Shown here: positions 12,601 through 19,596 of the stretch, piece by piece
Layout: every line of letters begins with the position of its first letter
Position numbering within the stretch: the stretch's first letter is position 1
Source: Anticarsia gemmatalis
Lineage: Eukaryota; Arthropoda; Insecta; Lepidoptera; Erebidae
NCBI RefSeq assembly: GCF_050436995.1
Contig: NC_134753.1
Location: 1,736,001 to 1,800,000 of the forward strand
Length of the DNA stretch: 64,000 nucleotides
Direction of reading: 5' to 3'
Notes under the pieces: generated by a model
The model's input: the letters and a program-made list of their open reading frames with translations, nothing else
What the model was told of the DNA's origin: nothing
Databases searched by the model: none
Made by a program: the position numbers and the translations under genes

Positions 12601-15600
12601 CAAACGACCAGAGCAACGTTTGATTGAAAGGAATCATTCCTTTAGCCTCAGCTAATACCATTACTTGCAAAACAAACGTACCAATTCAAATATTGGGTTT
12701 ACTAGCTGTCCACCTATTCAAGTTACAAAAAACTAATGAAAATTATACTCTATCACGTTGTTAATAAAGTTGATTTTCAATTGTCGTGATTTGGTTTCCT
12801 AGCTCAGTAACTATTTGACAATCATCATTGAAATTTGAACTCTATAGTTTAGTATTTAAGATGGTTTTTGTTTGCAGTGTTTCCAGGTCTCAGATGTTTT
12901 GTATAGAACCGAAATCGAGTTGTCTATCTAGGATACGTTCGTTTGTTAAAGTTGACGCGGCCGTCGGAGGCAGTAAGCTTCAGATTGGGCGGATCGAACC
13001 GGATTGGACCGGTTTTAAAGTGGGTAGTTTAACATGGGTGAAGTTTGAACGAAATTTAGAACGTTCGAGATCTGAATTATTAACCTTCTGTTCAACTTCT
13101 TTAGAAGATTCTTTGTAAATCAAAGATAAGAGTTTCTGCTATCAAAGATAGGGGCTTATAGGCAGTCTTCCAGCCGTTTAACGATAAAGAAGTTAAGCAA
13201 TCTTTATCTAGGACACTTTGTAGATGGATGACCGTTGAATGTTATTTGAAATGAGCGTCTCTGTATTTTGAAGAGTACGATATCGTATCGATCTGTCTCA
13301 TGTTAAAGAAGATTGAACAGTTTTATCAACTTTAAATTTGTGATTGATCAATTGAAAAAAGCGAAAGACGAGACACGAAGACTAGCTAAAAAACGATATT
13401 TTAATACTTAAATATGTGTGTCATAATTTTTTTTTTATTTGTGTTTGTAACTAACAATAAAGCATTTCACTTGTTTCGTGGTTATTATTACGTATGTGTT
13501 TAGCCAAATCTAGTTTAAACATTAGATTATATTGTAAAAGCCGCTACTTTGTGCCGTCGACATGCGGTTAACATATTGTAATGAAATTGTTGGTATTTGT
13601 GGTCGGAAATTATATTTAGTAGACGCTAATTTTACATTGAATTAGGCTTGTATTTTATCCAAAAGTGTAGTATGTACACGTGTAAAGTACAGATCTTAAC
13701 ACACCTGAATGGTGCGTAGCGGAGGAAATATTTTTTTAATAAACTTAGCCTTAACTTACAGTATCTGTAGCCCCGCTCGCGTATAAATTGGGCAAGAAAA
13801 TTTATTTTAAAAGAAGTAGACGTCTTTGGTTGACCCGTGGCCGTCAACTCTCTGCTTATTTTATTTGAAATCGGTTCAGCGATTAAGCTATGAAAAAGTA
13901 ATTGACTTAGGGCCTAAAGTTACCACATTTCCTATCTATACTATACTATATATACTATATACTATAATATTATAAAGCTGAAGAGTTTGTTTGTTTGTTT
14001 GTTTGAACGCGCTAATCTCGGGAACTACTGGTTCGATTTGAAAAATTATTTCAGTGTTAGATAGCCCATTTATCGAGAAAGGCTATAGGCTATATATCAT
14101 CACGCTACGACCAATAGGAGCAGAGTACCAGTGAAAAATGTTACAAAAACGGGGAAAATTATGATTCTCTTATGTGACGCAAGCGAATTTGCGCGGGTCA
14201 GCTAGTAAAAAAGTTAAATAAATATTGTAATAACCTGAATAGTCGCTAGTGTCGCATGTATCCGAACAGCGTACTTGTCAACCCTTCTAGTGCCCTGCTT
14301 GTCGCCTAGTGTCGGTTAACAACAACATGCTGTTGAGATGTGGAATAATGGTAAGTGGTCATATTTTTCGGCAGGCCATATTTGACCTAGGTATTTTACC
14401 ACATGAGCAGAATCGGGGTGAATTACCTAGTATTTCATACAAACCTATAGCAAAACGATTAAAGCATAAAGTGCTTTAACTTCTCGTTTCTGTGTTGTGT
14501 AAAGTGTCCCAAGTTCTATGTAATAGGTAGCGTAACTACCGTATTCAAACTGGCGCTATTAAACTAATCTGAAACTTTATCGATCAAGAATTTAACTTGC
14601 ACGTAACTAGAAGGTATGTGAGGTGAAATTTATAATAGCTGAAGTCTTTTATAAAGTTGTCCTGTTGAAATATTAAGGAATCGAAAGGTACCTACTTAGA
14701 TTTTTAAGTATGAGTAATGTATGAAAATATGTTTTCGGTAGTCTTGATGTCCAAACATAGATGAAATCGATTTCAGAAATGGCTAATCCTGAAAGTGTTT
14801 GTTGGTAGACTTGATTGTTCTAAATTTTTTTTAAGACTTAGTGGTTTCCTTATTACCCCTTACTATGAAAAGACGCATATTTTTTATACAAAACTATAAT
14901 GAAGTGTTACACCATTTTAGCTATTAGTATGCTGAGTTATGAGTGAGTTGTATGCTGAGTTTATCGGTAACTGCAATTAATGTAACTTGCATTTGCGACC
15001 TTTTGATTGCGTGAAACATTACTCATTGGGCATAATATAATTGTTTTGGGTCTGGTTGTACTTTGTGTCCGCTGTTTGTTTGTAAAAGTCCCCGCGACAC
15101 AAGAGCAATTCTTAGTGCGGGAGTTATCTTAAAATAATAAAACAATCTTACCTGCACAATATTCCAGTAAGGTACAATCTTTGCGATGCTCTCAGTGACT
15201 TCAGAATAAGCTGTGCCGAGCAGCATCACCATTCTGGAGTCCCTCTCCGTGTAAAGTGCGTGGAAGAACCGGTCCACGCCCACGCCTGGGTCGCACTGTG
15301 GGATAAAACGTAAGGTTACAATATTGGCAAAATTTGGTAGATACTAAGGCCTCCCCTTTTGCATCCCACGCAAGTGCGCAAGTGCTCATCATCTAAATGG
15401 CTTAGTAGTGGTTTCGCCCTAATTCTGTTCGCCCGGATCGGGCGAATGAACTACTTCCGATTTTTAATATATTTTGGGGCCAGTTTCGCCCGAAACAAAT
15501 TTAATAGCGGGCGAATCGGGTCAAGTAAAATTTAGTAATGGATTATTCGCCCAAATACTATTATGCCTCTGACAAAATACGTAGTACAGTCGAGCGCACA

Positions 15601-18600
15601 GTGTATAAATATTTTTAAAGAAAATATTGTACTTACCGCATAAACGCACCCACAAGAACACAAAAGATAGTAGTATAATGCTGTCTCAGTCACACGTTTG
15701 CAAATTGTGCAGTGTGTTACCCATTATTTGGTTTAGTGGGTATAAAATACTGACAGTATAACCACATAACTGCGTAAAGTGCACACATGAATGATGTGAA
15801 ATTTGATATATAATTTATTTTATGTTTAATGTTTCTTCAAGAAAGCCTGGATACGTTGAGAATAGGATATTCCGTCAAAGGAGAATGGGCAAAATAGTAT
15901 GGAGCCTGGGCGATCCGCGGCCAAACTTGATTTTGTTTTTTTTTTATGTAGTTTGGTCCTATAATTACTGCGTAGAAGTTTTATCGCCGCGACGCACTTA
16001 TATGACGCGTAAAATACATTTTTGTTTTGAGCACTTTAAAAAGTTTAAAAACATATTCTGGCTTATACTCGGAGCTTAGATAATAAGTACCATTTCTTAT
16101 ATATCGCATATAAATAGACATGATTGAAAATCGCACAATCATAGTCTATTCTATTCTGTCGTATGGTTAGTGGTCAACCTAGTGTCAAAGTTGTCCAAGC
16201 CGCCCGAAAGGCCATTGACATGGCTTAACGACTGTTAGCTTAGTAGACAACAACCGGGACCGACTATTTACGTGCCCTTCGAAGTACGAAGACGCTCAGT
16301 TGAAATACTATTATGCGGTCACCCATCTATATATTGATCGCGCCAAGGGTTGCTTTACCAACAAATCGTTTACCGACCGGTGAGCACAACTGTTATGAGC
16401 GCTTCGAACAATCATAGTATTACGATGTGATACAAAAGACTTTGTATTACATTTCCAGTGGTCATGCTTTACTCTTATCTCTTCAGTTTGGTTTCTTGTA
16501 CAGCCTAAATACGCCTAAATGCGCCTTCCACTCAGACATGAACAATAATAATGATTATCTGCCATGTTCAACAAAATCCCAACAGCAAAAACAGTATCAA
16601 TTAGTCCAAAAACGAAAGCCAAGTTATCAGGTAAGGAATAAACAAAGCCTGGAATGCAAAATAGAGGTATATATGTTACTGTAAAAGCCCGAACGGTGGT
16701 AAATCCTAAGATTTTCCGGTATAACCTAAGATTTACCAACTCGCAATGGTAAAAGTCCGAATAATTATTTTATTTCGAACTTTTACCTATATTCACTTGA
16801 TGATGTCGAGATGTCGCCGGAGCCCCGCTTCGCGGGGCTCCTCCTACTGGGTGGTTAAAAAAAAATAACCACGAAGGCTAAGGTGGGAGTTTGCTTCGTT
16901 CGCTCCCACCTTAGCCTTCTAACCTAACCTACCCATGTCGCTGTGCTCAAAACTCCTTCTTTATAACTATGTCACAGTATATAATTATACCGTGAAATAG
17001 TTATAAACATAGTTATGAAGGAGGATTTTTTTATATACCGTAACATAGTTTTTAAACTCCGGCTTGTTCGGACTTTTACCATTGCGAGTTGGTAAATCTT
17101 AGGTTTTACCGGAAAATCTTAGGATTTGCCAGAGTTCGGGCTTTTACAGTAACATATACGAGTAATAAGGTGGCGTTTTATCAAAACGCATTACACACAC
17201 GAAGTAATTGCTTTTATGTTCTATGAAATTCCATTATATTTACATGTCAATATCCCCAATGTTTCCTAAATGGATTACAGTGAAACGTTCTTAGTAAAAG
17301 TTGTTCCTAGGTATTATCTCTTTCATTTGACACTACTTTCATTAATGGCCGCCGACCGCCCAAAGGTGCCCATTCTCCTTTGTTTAGATTAGATAGCGGA
17401 CCCTAGGTTCCAAAGCGAAAGGTGAGGATGGAACCGCGAAAAACGCTAGGATGATGAGTAGTTATATACATTCAATTTTAATCAATAGCTGATTTGTTGA
17501 GCACATAATATAAGACATACAGATAAAACCAGATTCACCAAATAAAATTTAATGTACCTAAGTAACAATTGTGTACGCAACTGTACTTTTTTGTATAAAG
17601 TTTAATATTTTATTATTAAATAATGGCTTATTTTTTGAGGCATAGGTATTTGGGCGAATAGTACATTAGTGAATTTTGTTTGACCCGATTCGCCCGCTAT
17701 TAAATTTGTTTCGGGCGAAACTGGCCCCAAAATATATTAAAAATCGGAAGTAGTTCATTCGCCCGATCCGGGCGAACAGAATTAGGGCGAAACCACTACT
17801 AAGCCATTTAGATGATGAGCACTTGCGCATAGCTGGAGCATAGGCTCTAGATATCCTTCCAATATATCCTATTCAAGGGCATTGTAGCAGGCCAAGATAT
17901 AATATCCTGATGCGTGCGTCTGCCTGTAGGAATACTGATGCTGAAAGAAGCGCCTGGTCTAAAGGGTTAGTTCTTAAGAGAAGGATTAAGGCAGAGAGGT
18001 AAGTTCCTAGAGAAACCAACAAACTTATTAAATACTAGCTGACACGCGCAACTTTGCTTGCGTCACATTAGAGAGAAAGATTGATTTTTTCCCCCGTTTT
18101 TGTAACATTTTTTAACTGGTTCTCCGCTCCTATTGGTCGTAGCGTAAAGATATATATATAGCCTATAGCCTTCCTCGATAAATGGGCTATCTAACACTGA
18201 AAGAATTTTTCAAATCGGACCAGAAGTTCCTGAGATAAGCGCGTTCAAACAAACAAACAAACAAACAAACTCTTCAGCTTTTAAGTATTAAGTATAGATC
18301 ATCCATGACTCTGATAGCAAAAAGAATAACTTAAATTTCTCTTTTGTACTTGAACTCAAAACACTACCATTTTTTACTAGCACGATTATCATCTAGAGTT
18401 CATTACAAGTTTGGTTCATAAACTATAAATACTTTAATATTACCCGCACAAAATGTTATTTTTAATTTAACCTCATGTGATTTATTCGCAATCTGTTGTT
18501 TCAAACTAATTTTAAGCTAAGAAACTAATTCACACTTTCTTCAGAACTAATTTAACCGAAATTGTGAACAAAAAAACTACACACAAGTTTACAAAGTCAT

Positions 18601-19316
18601 ATTATCGTACTTTATTCAATTTTGAGATTTTACACAAAAATATGAGTAGAAGAAGGTTTTAAAAAGCGCTTTTATTAATAGAAAGCCTGTGGTCCAACCT
18701 TTTTCATACCAGGGGAATACGCATGTTCTATAAAACTTTAATGTACCAAAATATGATATAAAGTTACCTGTATTTTTTAATTACAGCTAAAAATGTTTGC
18801 TCAATACAATTTTGGAAATAAAATAAGCATTTCGGTTTGTGGGGACACTTTTGCTGAGCAGAGGGACAGCCAATGCTTAAAAAATGGATTTAGATGTGAT
18901 AAAGAGCAAGCCTACTCTCAAATTTGAAGCTTTGAGAATATTTCAAAACAGAAGAAAACATGTATAATGTTAGCATCCGCTAAGGATCGAAGGATTTTGG
19001 TTAATTCTACCCCCAAGGGGATAAAATAGGGGATGAAAGTCTCTATGAAAATTCTGTCTTAAGTCACAAACTACGGACGAAGTCGCGGGTAAAAGCTAGT
19101 CTACAATAACAGTCTTTTCAAAATACTATACCTTTGTATCATTAGTGATCAAATGCAGTCTATAACCAGGCAGTAGACCTCTCTTATTGACGTGGTCTAC
19201 TGCCAGTCTGGCCGCAGCCAGTTCTGAGACACCATCAGCTCTGGGAGAGTCTCCGATAGACAGCTCGAATAGACCGAGAATTGACACGATGCGGTTTGAC
19301 ATGGTCTTCGGGAGAT
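486..19316 (-). CDS. GABA-B receptor subunit (R3-like), partial: six internal ligand-binding-domain exons
   Basis: This is part of a class C G-protein-coupled receptor, the metabotropic GABA-B type, which binds extracellular GABA at the neuronal membrane and couples to Gi/o. Exons in coding order are 19316-19132, 15295-15152, 10451-10339, 6671-6509, 1207-1142 and 662-486. They total 848 nt, giving 282 uninterrupted codons after a split first codon, and every join is GT..AG with compatible phase. Seen along the domain: NRIVSILGLFELS, NDTKCDPGVGVDRFFHALY, KIVPYWNIVQVSFGSTSPAL, VAPDSSHNPARIAFIRQFGW, SQNEEIYSLAVNEL, TRIIIGSFSQE, MFGAEYAWLV and SYSGL. These are the Venus-flytrap motifs of GABA-B receptors. 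From memory of the three insect subunits, R3 fits best; R1 and R2 fit poorly. Missing are the signal peptide exon and the transmembrane and tail exons. The last exon is more divergent than the rest, so a lineage-specific paralogue is possible. Confidence 0.9.
751..918. mobile_element. MITE-2 (ends CACGTATCTCAGTTGACAAC)
   Basis: The ends ATATCTCAGTTGACAAC and GTTGTCAACTGAGATACGTG are inverted. The inner part reads TACGTCAAAGCAGCAATGTA. Other copies lie at 32612-32781, 34505-34668, 53535-53670 and 57820-57974. It sits in the short intron between exons e and f. Confidence 0.8.
1004..1120. mobile_element. MITE-3 copy
   Basis: The family is marked by GGTACTATCAAGTATCGAGA, then TTGACATT, and a TTTCTCGATA...GTTGTCGATA end. 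Related copies lie at 26281-26400, 27641-27755, 47855-48000, 48002-48170, 50255-50465 and 53430-53530. It ends 21 bp from the donor of exon e. Confidence 0.6.
1142..1207 (-). CDS. GABA-B receptor exon e (66-nt small exon)
   Basis: The exon is 66 nt, 22 codons, phase 0 at both ends: ELDTRIIIGSFSQEMIPK then IFCE. The acceptor is TTTACAG and the donor is GAA|GTAAGT, a consensus site. It encodes the TRIIIGSF beta strand of lobe 2. It is too short for ordinary ORF finding and was located by following the family motif. Skipping would be in frame but would remove a core strand. Confidence 0.9.
1208..3338. other. GABA-B intron, nothing recognised
   Basis: AT-rich intron sequence. Short ORFs here have no family signature, and no exon with usable splice sites and GABA-B similarity is visible. 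Confidence 0.5.
3339..3609 (+). mobile_element. Retroelement tail RT-3
   Basis: It has the order GACTTCGCCCGTG, AAAAGGTTTCCCGTAG, then CTACGTCATAATATC, AATTTCAGCTTGATACGTCC, TTGATAAATCACTTTGTC and a TATATA-rich end. This looks like the 3' part of a lepidopteran RTE-like LINE or derived SINE. Relatives are at 18966-19101 (minus) and 58909-59288 (plus). A mariner-type MITE follows immediately. Confidence 0.6.
3610..3773. mobile_element. mariner-type MITE
   Basis: Terminal inverted repeats start TTAGGTCGGGGAAAAAGTCT and close with TTTTTCCCGACCTAA, with TA at the borders. Other copies are at 19362-19596 and 26968-27170. TA borders and this end sequence suggest Tc1/mariner; no transposase remains. 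Confidence 0.75.
3774..4882. other. GABA-B intron, nothing recognised
   Basis: AT-rich intron with no feature I can support. Confidence 0.5.
4883..5085 (+). mobile_element. Retroelement tail, diverged
   Basis: It begins ACTAGCGGACCCGACAGACG, contains TCATCAAAATCGGTCCAGTC and ends in TATATATATGAAGAT. This layout is that of RTE-like 3' tails in Lepidoptera. No coding part is seen. Confidence 0.5.
5463..5714 (+). mobile_element. Retroelement tail RT-1
   Basis: The head is ACTAGTTGACCCGCGCAACT, the middle GATAAATGGGCTATCTAAC, then an (AAAC)n run and the tail CAGCTTTATAATATTAG with TATAGAT repeats. Copies are at 13934-14206 (minus), 18035-18299, 35369-35670, 36781-37036, 45829-46096 (minus) and 59573-59690 (truncated). 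Confidence 0.65.
6103..6490 (+). mobile_element. SINE-A, tRNA-derived, full length
   Basis: The tRNA-like head has an A-box-like TGGCGCGATCGGTAGTGTAT and a B-box-like GGTTTGAATCC. The body contains GTCGTGTCGGTTTAGCCGTC and TAAACAAAGTCCTGCACAG, and the tail is (ATC)n. ATGCTTC on the left and ATGCTTTC on the right look like an imperfect target duplication. It sits 18 bp from the donor of GABA-B exon d. Confidence 0.8.
6509..6671 (-). CDS. GABA-B receptor exon d
   Basis: The exon is 163 nt: one nucleotide completes Arg, followed by 54 codons, QFGWDTVTAFSQNEEIYSL through TFAESDFKEQLQQLK. The acceptor is CCATCAG and the donor is AAG|GTAAGG. It encodes the start of lobe 2 with one possible N-glycosylation site (ANITC). 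The 3' intron side carries a SINE ending about 18 bp from the exon. The 5' side carries a palindromic minisatellite starting 28 bp from the exon. Confidence 0.93.
6699..6866. repeat. Minisatellite, about 32-bp unit, with inner palindrome
   Basis: About five units follow the pattern TCGTAGTTATT plus TCGTAGACTGTCTACGATTA(C/T). Each unit carries the small inverted repeat CGTAGAC..TCTACG. Units differ by several substitutions, so the array is not recent. It begins 28 bp upstream of GABA-B exon d in gene orientation, in the zone where a branch point would lie. Confidence 0.75.
6867..8129. other. GABA-B intron, nothing recognised
   Basis: AT-rich. A stretch around 7960-8110 is richer in GC and repeats GCGATT-like words, but I cannot assign it. 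Confidence 0.5.
8130..8332 (-). mobile_element. LINE 3' end fragment (CR1/jockey-like)
   Basis: Read on the minus strand it contains GAAGAGATTGCCACTGTGC followed by AATAAGGGCGCC and ends in an (ATTC)n tail with an AATAAAG-like stretch. This resembles the 3' untranslated end of Lepidoptera non-LTR elements. No coding sequence is left. Confidence 0.5.
8333..9640. other. GABA-B intron, nothing recognised
   Basis: AT-rich intron with no feature I can support. Confidence 0.5.
9641..10290 (+). mobile_element. SINE-B, tRNA-derived, split by a nested SINE-A
   Basis: The head TTTGGCGCAGTAGTTAACGT and B box GGGTTCGAATCC are tRNA-like. The 3' part resumes after 10190 with GGTTACCATAGTACAAGAC and TGCTTAG. 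It is interrupted between 9804 and 10177 by SINE-A. A second interrupted copy is at 36626-37115. Confidence 0.75.
9805..10176 (+). mobile_element. SINE-A nested in SINE-B, with 14-bp target duplication
   Basis: The head is ACTGCCTCTGTGGCGCGGTC and the B box GGGTTCGAATCC; the body matches the copy at 6103. Perfect 14-bp direct repeats TATGTATATAGAAG lie at 9791-9804 and 10177-10190, so this insertion is complete and younger than its host SINE. Confidence 0.85.
10339..10451 (-). CDS. GABA-B receptor exon c
   Basis: The exon is 113 nt, 37 codons plus two nucleotides of an Arg codon completed in the next exon. It starts VSFGSTSPALSDRTEFPLFC and ends SSHNPARIAFI(R). The acceptor is TTACCAG. The donor is CAG|GTAAAT, a weak site. 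SFGSTSPALSDR is the segment that lines the ligand pocket in class C receptors, and the Ser-Thr-Ser cluster is intact. A Cys stands in FCRT where I would expect an aromatic residue; this is from memory. Confidence 0.92.
10873..11125 (+). mobile_element. 5S-like SINE, family 5Sa
   Basis: The segment GTTAAGCAACTATTGGCGCG plus GATGGTTGACCGCATAGTGG resembles the internal promoter region of 5S rRNA (GTTAAGC..GGGCGCGGT..AGATGGGTGACCGC). It then reads GGGCGTCTCCGTGCTTCGGA and a family-specific tail ending CTAACCATACGAC. Other copies: 16158-16402 (minus), 35015-35254, 62563-62815, 53316-53425 (minus, truncated), 13150-13310 (diverged). Confidence 0.75.
11128..11208 (-). mobile_element. SINE-D tail fragment
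   Basis: On the minus strand it reads GGTGGACTCAAGGCCTAACC and then GGGAGGAG, the 3' tail shared with the complete SINE-D at 56581. It directly follows the 5Sa SINE. Confidence 0.65.
11209..13149. other. GABA-B intron, no supported feature
   Basis: AT-rich. A tRNA-like remnant (GAATCGAAACCGGGACTTC) near 11748 hints at a decayed minus-strand SINE. Short ORFs here carry no recognisable motif. Confidence 0.45.
13150..13310 (+). mobile_element. 5Sa SINE, strongly diverged copy
   Basis: It retains GTTAAGCAA, GTAGATGGATGACCG, TTATTTGAAATGAGCGTCTC and GAAGAGTACG in the right order and spacing. Confidence 0.55.
13934..14206 (-). mobile_element. Retroelement tail RT-1
   Basis: Minus-strand copy: CAGCTTTATAATATTATAG at the left, (TTTG)n, GATAGCCCATTTATCGAG, and GCGCGGGTCAGCTAGT at the right edge. 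Confidence 0.65.
14207..15036. other. GABA-B intron, nothing recognised
   Basis: AT-rich intron. I see no exon or repeat. Confidence 0.5.
15037..15143 (+). mobile_element. SINE-C, 3' half
   Basis: It contains TTTTGGGTCTGGTTGTACTT, AAAAGTCCCCGCGACACAAG and TTCTTAGTGCGGGAGTT, the body shared with the full SINE-C at 52604. Its A-rich tail ends about 8 bp from the donor of GABA-B exon b. Confidence 0.7.
15152..15295 (-). CDS. GABA-B receptor exon b
   Basis: The exon is 144 nt, 48 codons, phase 0 at both ends: CDPGVGVDRFFHALY through SKIV-type motif KIVPYWNIVQ. The acceptor is CCCACAG and the donor is CAG|GTAAGA. It continues exactly from NDTK of the previous exon, giving the family motif NDTKCDPGVG. 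The Cys belongs to the conserved lobe-1 disulfide region. Skipping this exon would keep the reading frame. Confidence 0.92.
16158..16402 (-). mobile_element. 5Sa SINE
   Basis: Minus-strand copy: GTCGTATGGTTAGTGGTCAA at the left, GCGGTCACCCATCTATA in the 5S-like part, and ACCGACCGGTGAGC near the right end. It is nested inside the 2.44-kb element. Confidence 0.75.
16679..17149. mobile_element. Foldback element with 83-bp inverted ends and three inner hairpins
   Basis: The ends start CTGTAAAAGCCCGAAC and match over about 83 bp with few differences (CCTAAGATTTACCAACTCGC is shared). It is flanked by TA. Inside are a perfect 23-bp GC hairpin (16819-16841), a 17-bp-arm hairpin (16873-16889 with 16903-16919) and a looser hairpin around 16953-17024. 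The flanks TATATGT and ACATATA suggest the target was itself a palindrome. Confidence 0.8.
18035..18299 (+). mobile_element. Retroelement tail RT-1
   Basis: Head ACTAGCTGACACGCGCAACT, then GATAAATGGGCTATCTAACA, (AAAC)n and a TATAGAT end. Confidence 0.65.
18300..18965. other. GABA-B intron, nothing recognised
   Basis: AT-rich intron with no feature I can support. Confidence 0.5.
18966..19101 (-). mobile_element. Retroelement tail RT-3, fragment
   Basis: On the minus strand it starts ACTAGCTTTTACCCGCGACT, then CATCCCCTATTTTATCCCC, then TTAGCGGATGC. It ends 30 bp from the donor of GABA-B exon a. Confidence 0.6.
19132..19316 (-). CDS. GABA-B receptor exon a (start of ligand-binding domain)
   Basis: The exon is 185 nt: two nucleotides complete a split codon, followed by 61 codons from LPKTMSNRIVSILGLFELS to YRLHLITNDTK. 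The acceptor is TTTCCAG. The donor is AAG|GTATAG, weaker than the GTAAGT consensus. It encodes the first beta strand and helix of lobe 1 (ELAAARLAVDHVNKRGLLPG). The preceding exon must end in phase 1; I could not identify it in the window. Confidence 0.88.
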
Positions 19317-19361
19317 CTGGAAAGAAAAGGGTGCTTTTTAGTATTCTATTGCTACATTATA

Positions 19362-19596
19362 TTAGTTCGGGGAAAAAGTTTTTTCGCATTTTAGTATGTA
19401 TGAACTTCTAATAAAATCTCTTTGGCTTCAAGAATCACAAATGAGTACACGGTTCGTTAGGTTTCTTTCAGTGAGCTCGTGAGGTACCCAAATATCGAGG
19501 TTTTTTGTGTAGAGAAAATATTTTATTACAAGTTTATACATACTATAAATAAATAAATAAATACTTTAATGCGAAAAGATTCTTTCCCCCACCTAA
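19362..19596. mobile_element. mariner-type MITE
   Basis: Ends TTAGTTCGGGGAAAAAGTTT and TTTCCCCCACCTAA are inverted. The inside contains AATGAGTACACGGTTCGTTA, shared with the copy at 26968. It lies 46 bp upstream of GABA-B exon a in gene orientation. Confidence 0.7.

Larger units (their letters stand above)
15381..17823. mobile_element. 2.44-kb non-autonomous element with about 190-bp terminal inverted repeats
   Basis: The left repeat starts AGTGCTCATCATCTAAATGG and the right end is its exact reverse complement. The repeats match almost perfectly for about 145 bp (15381-15525) and more loosely to about 15575 and 17632. TGCGCA flanks both sides (15375-15380, 17824-17829) as a 6-bp target duplication. 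Inside are a minus 5Sa SINE (16158-16402) and a TA-flanked foldback element (16679-17149); I see no transposase. Long repeats starting AG with a 6-bp duplication recall Polinton/Maverick ends, but no Polinton gene is present, so the class is open. Confidence 0.8.

Noticed and set aside
12828..13118. 96-codon plus-strand ORF
   Set aside because: No recognisable family and no supporting context inside the GABA-B intron.
15822..16684. Short ORFs inside the 2.44-kb element as transposase remnants
   Set aside because: No catalytic motif or zinc finger is recognisable, and one region is a 5Sa SINE.
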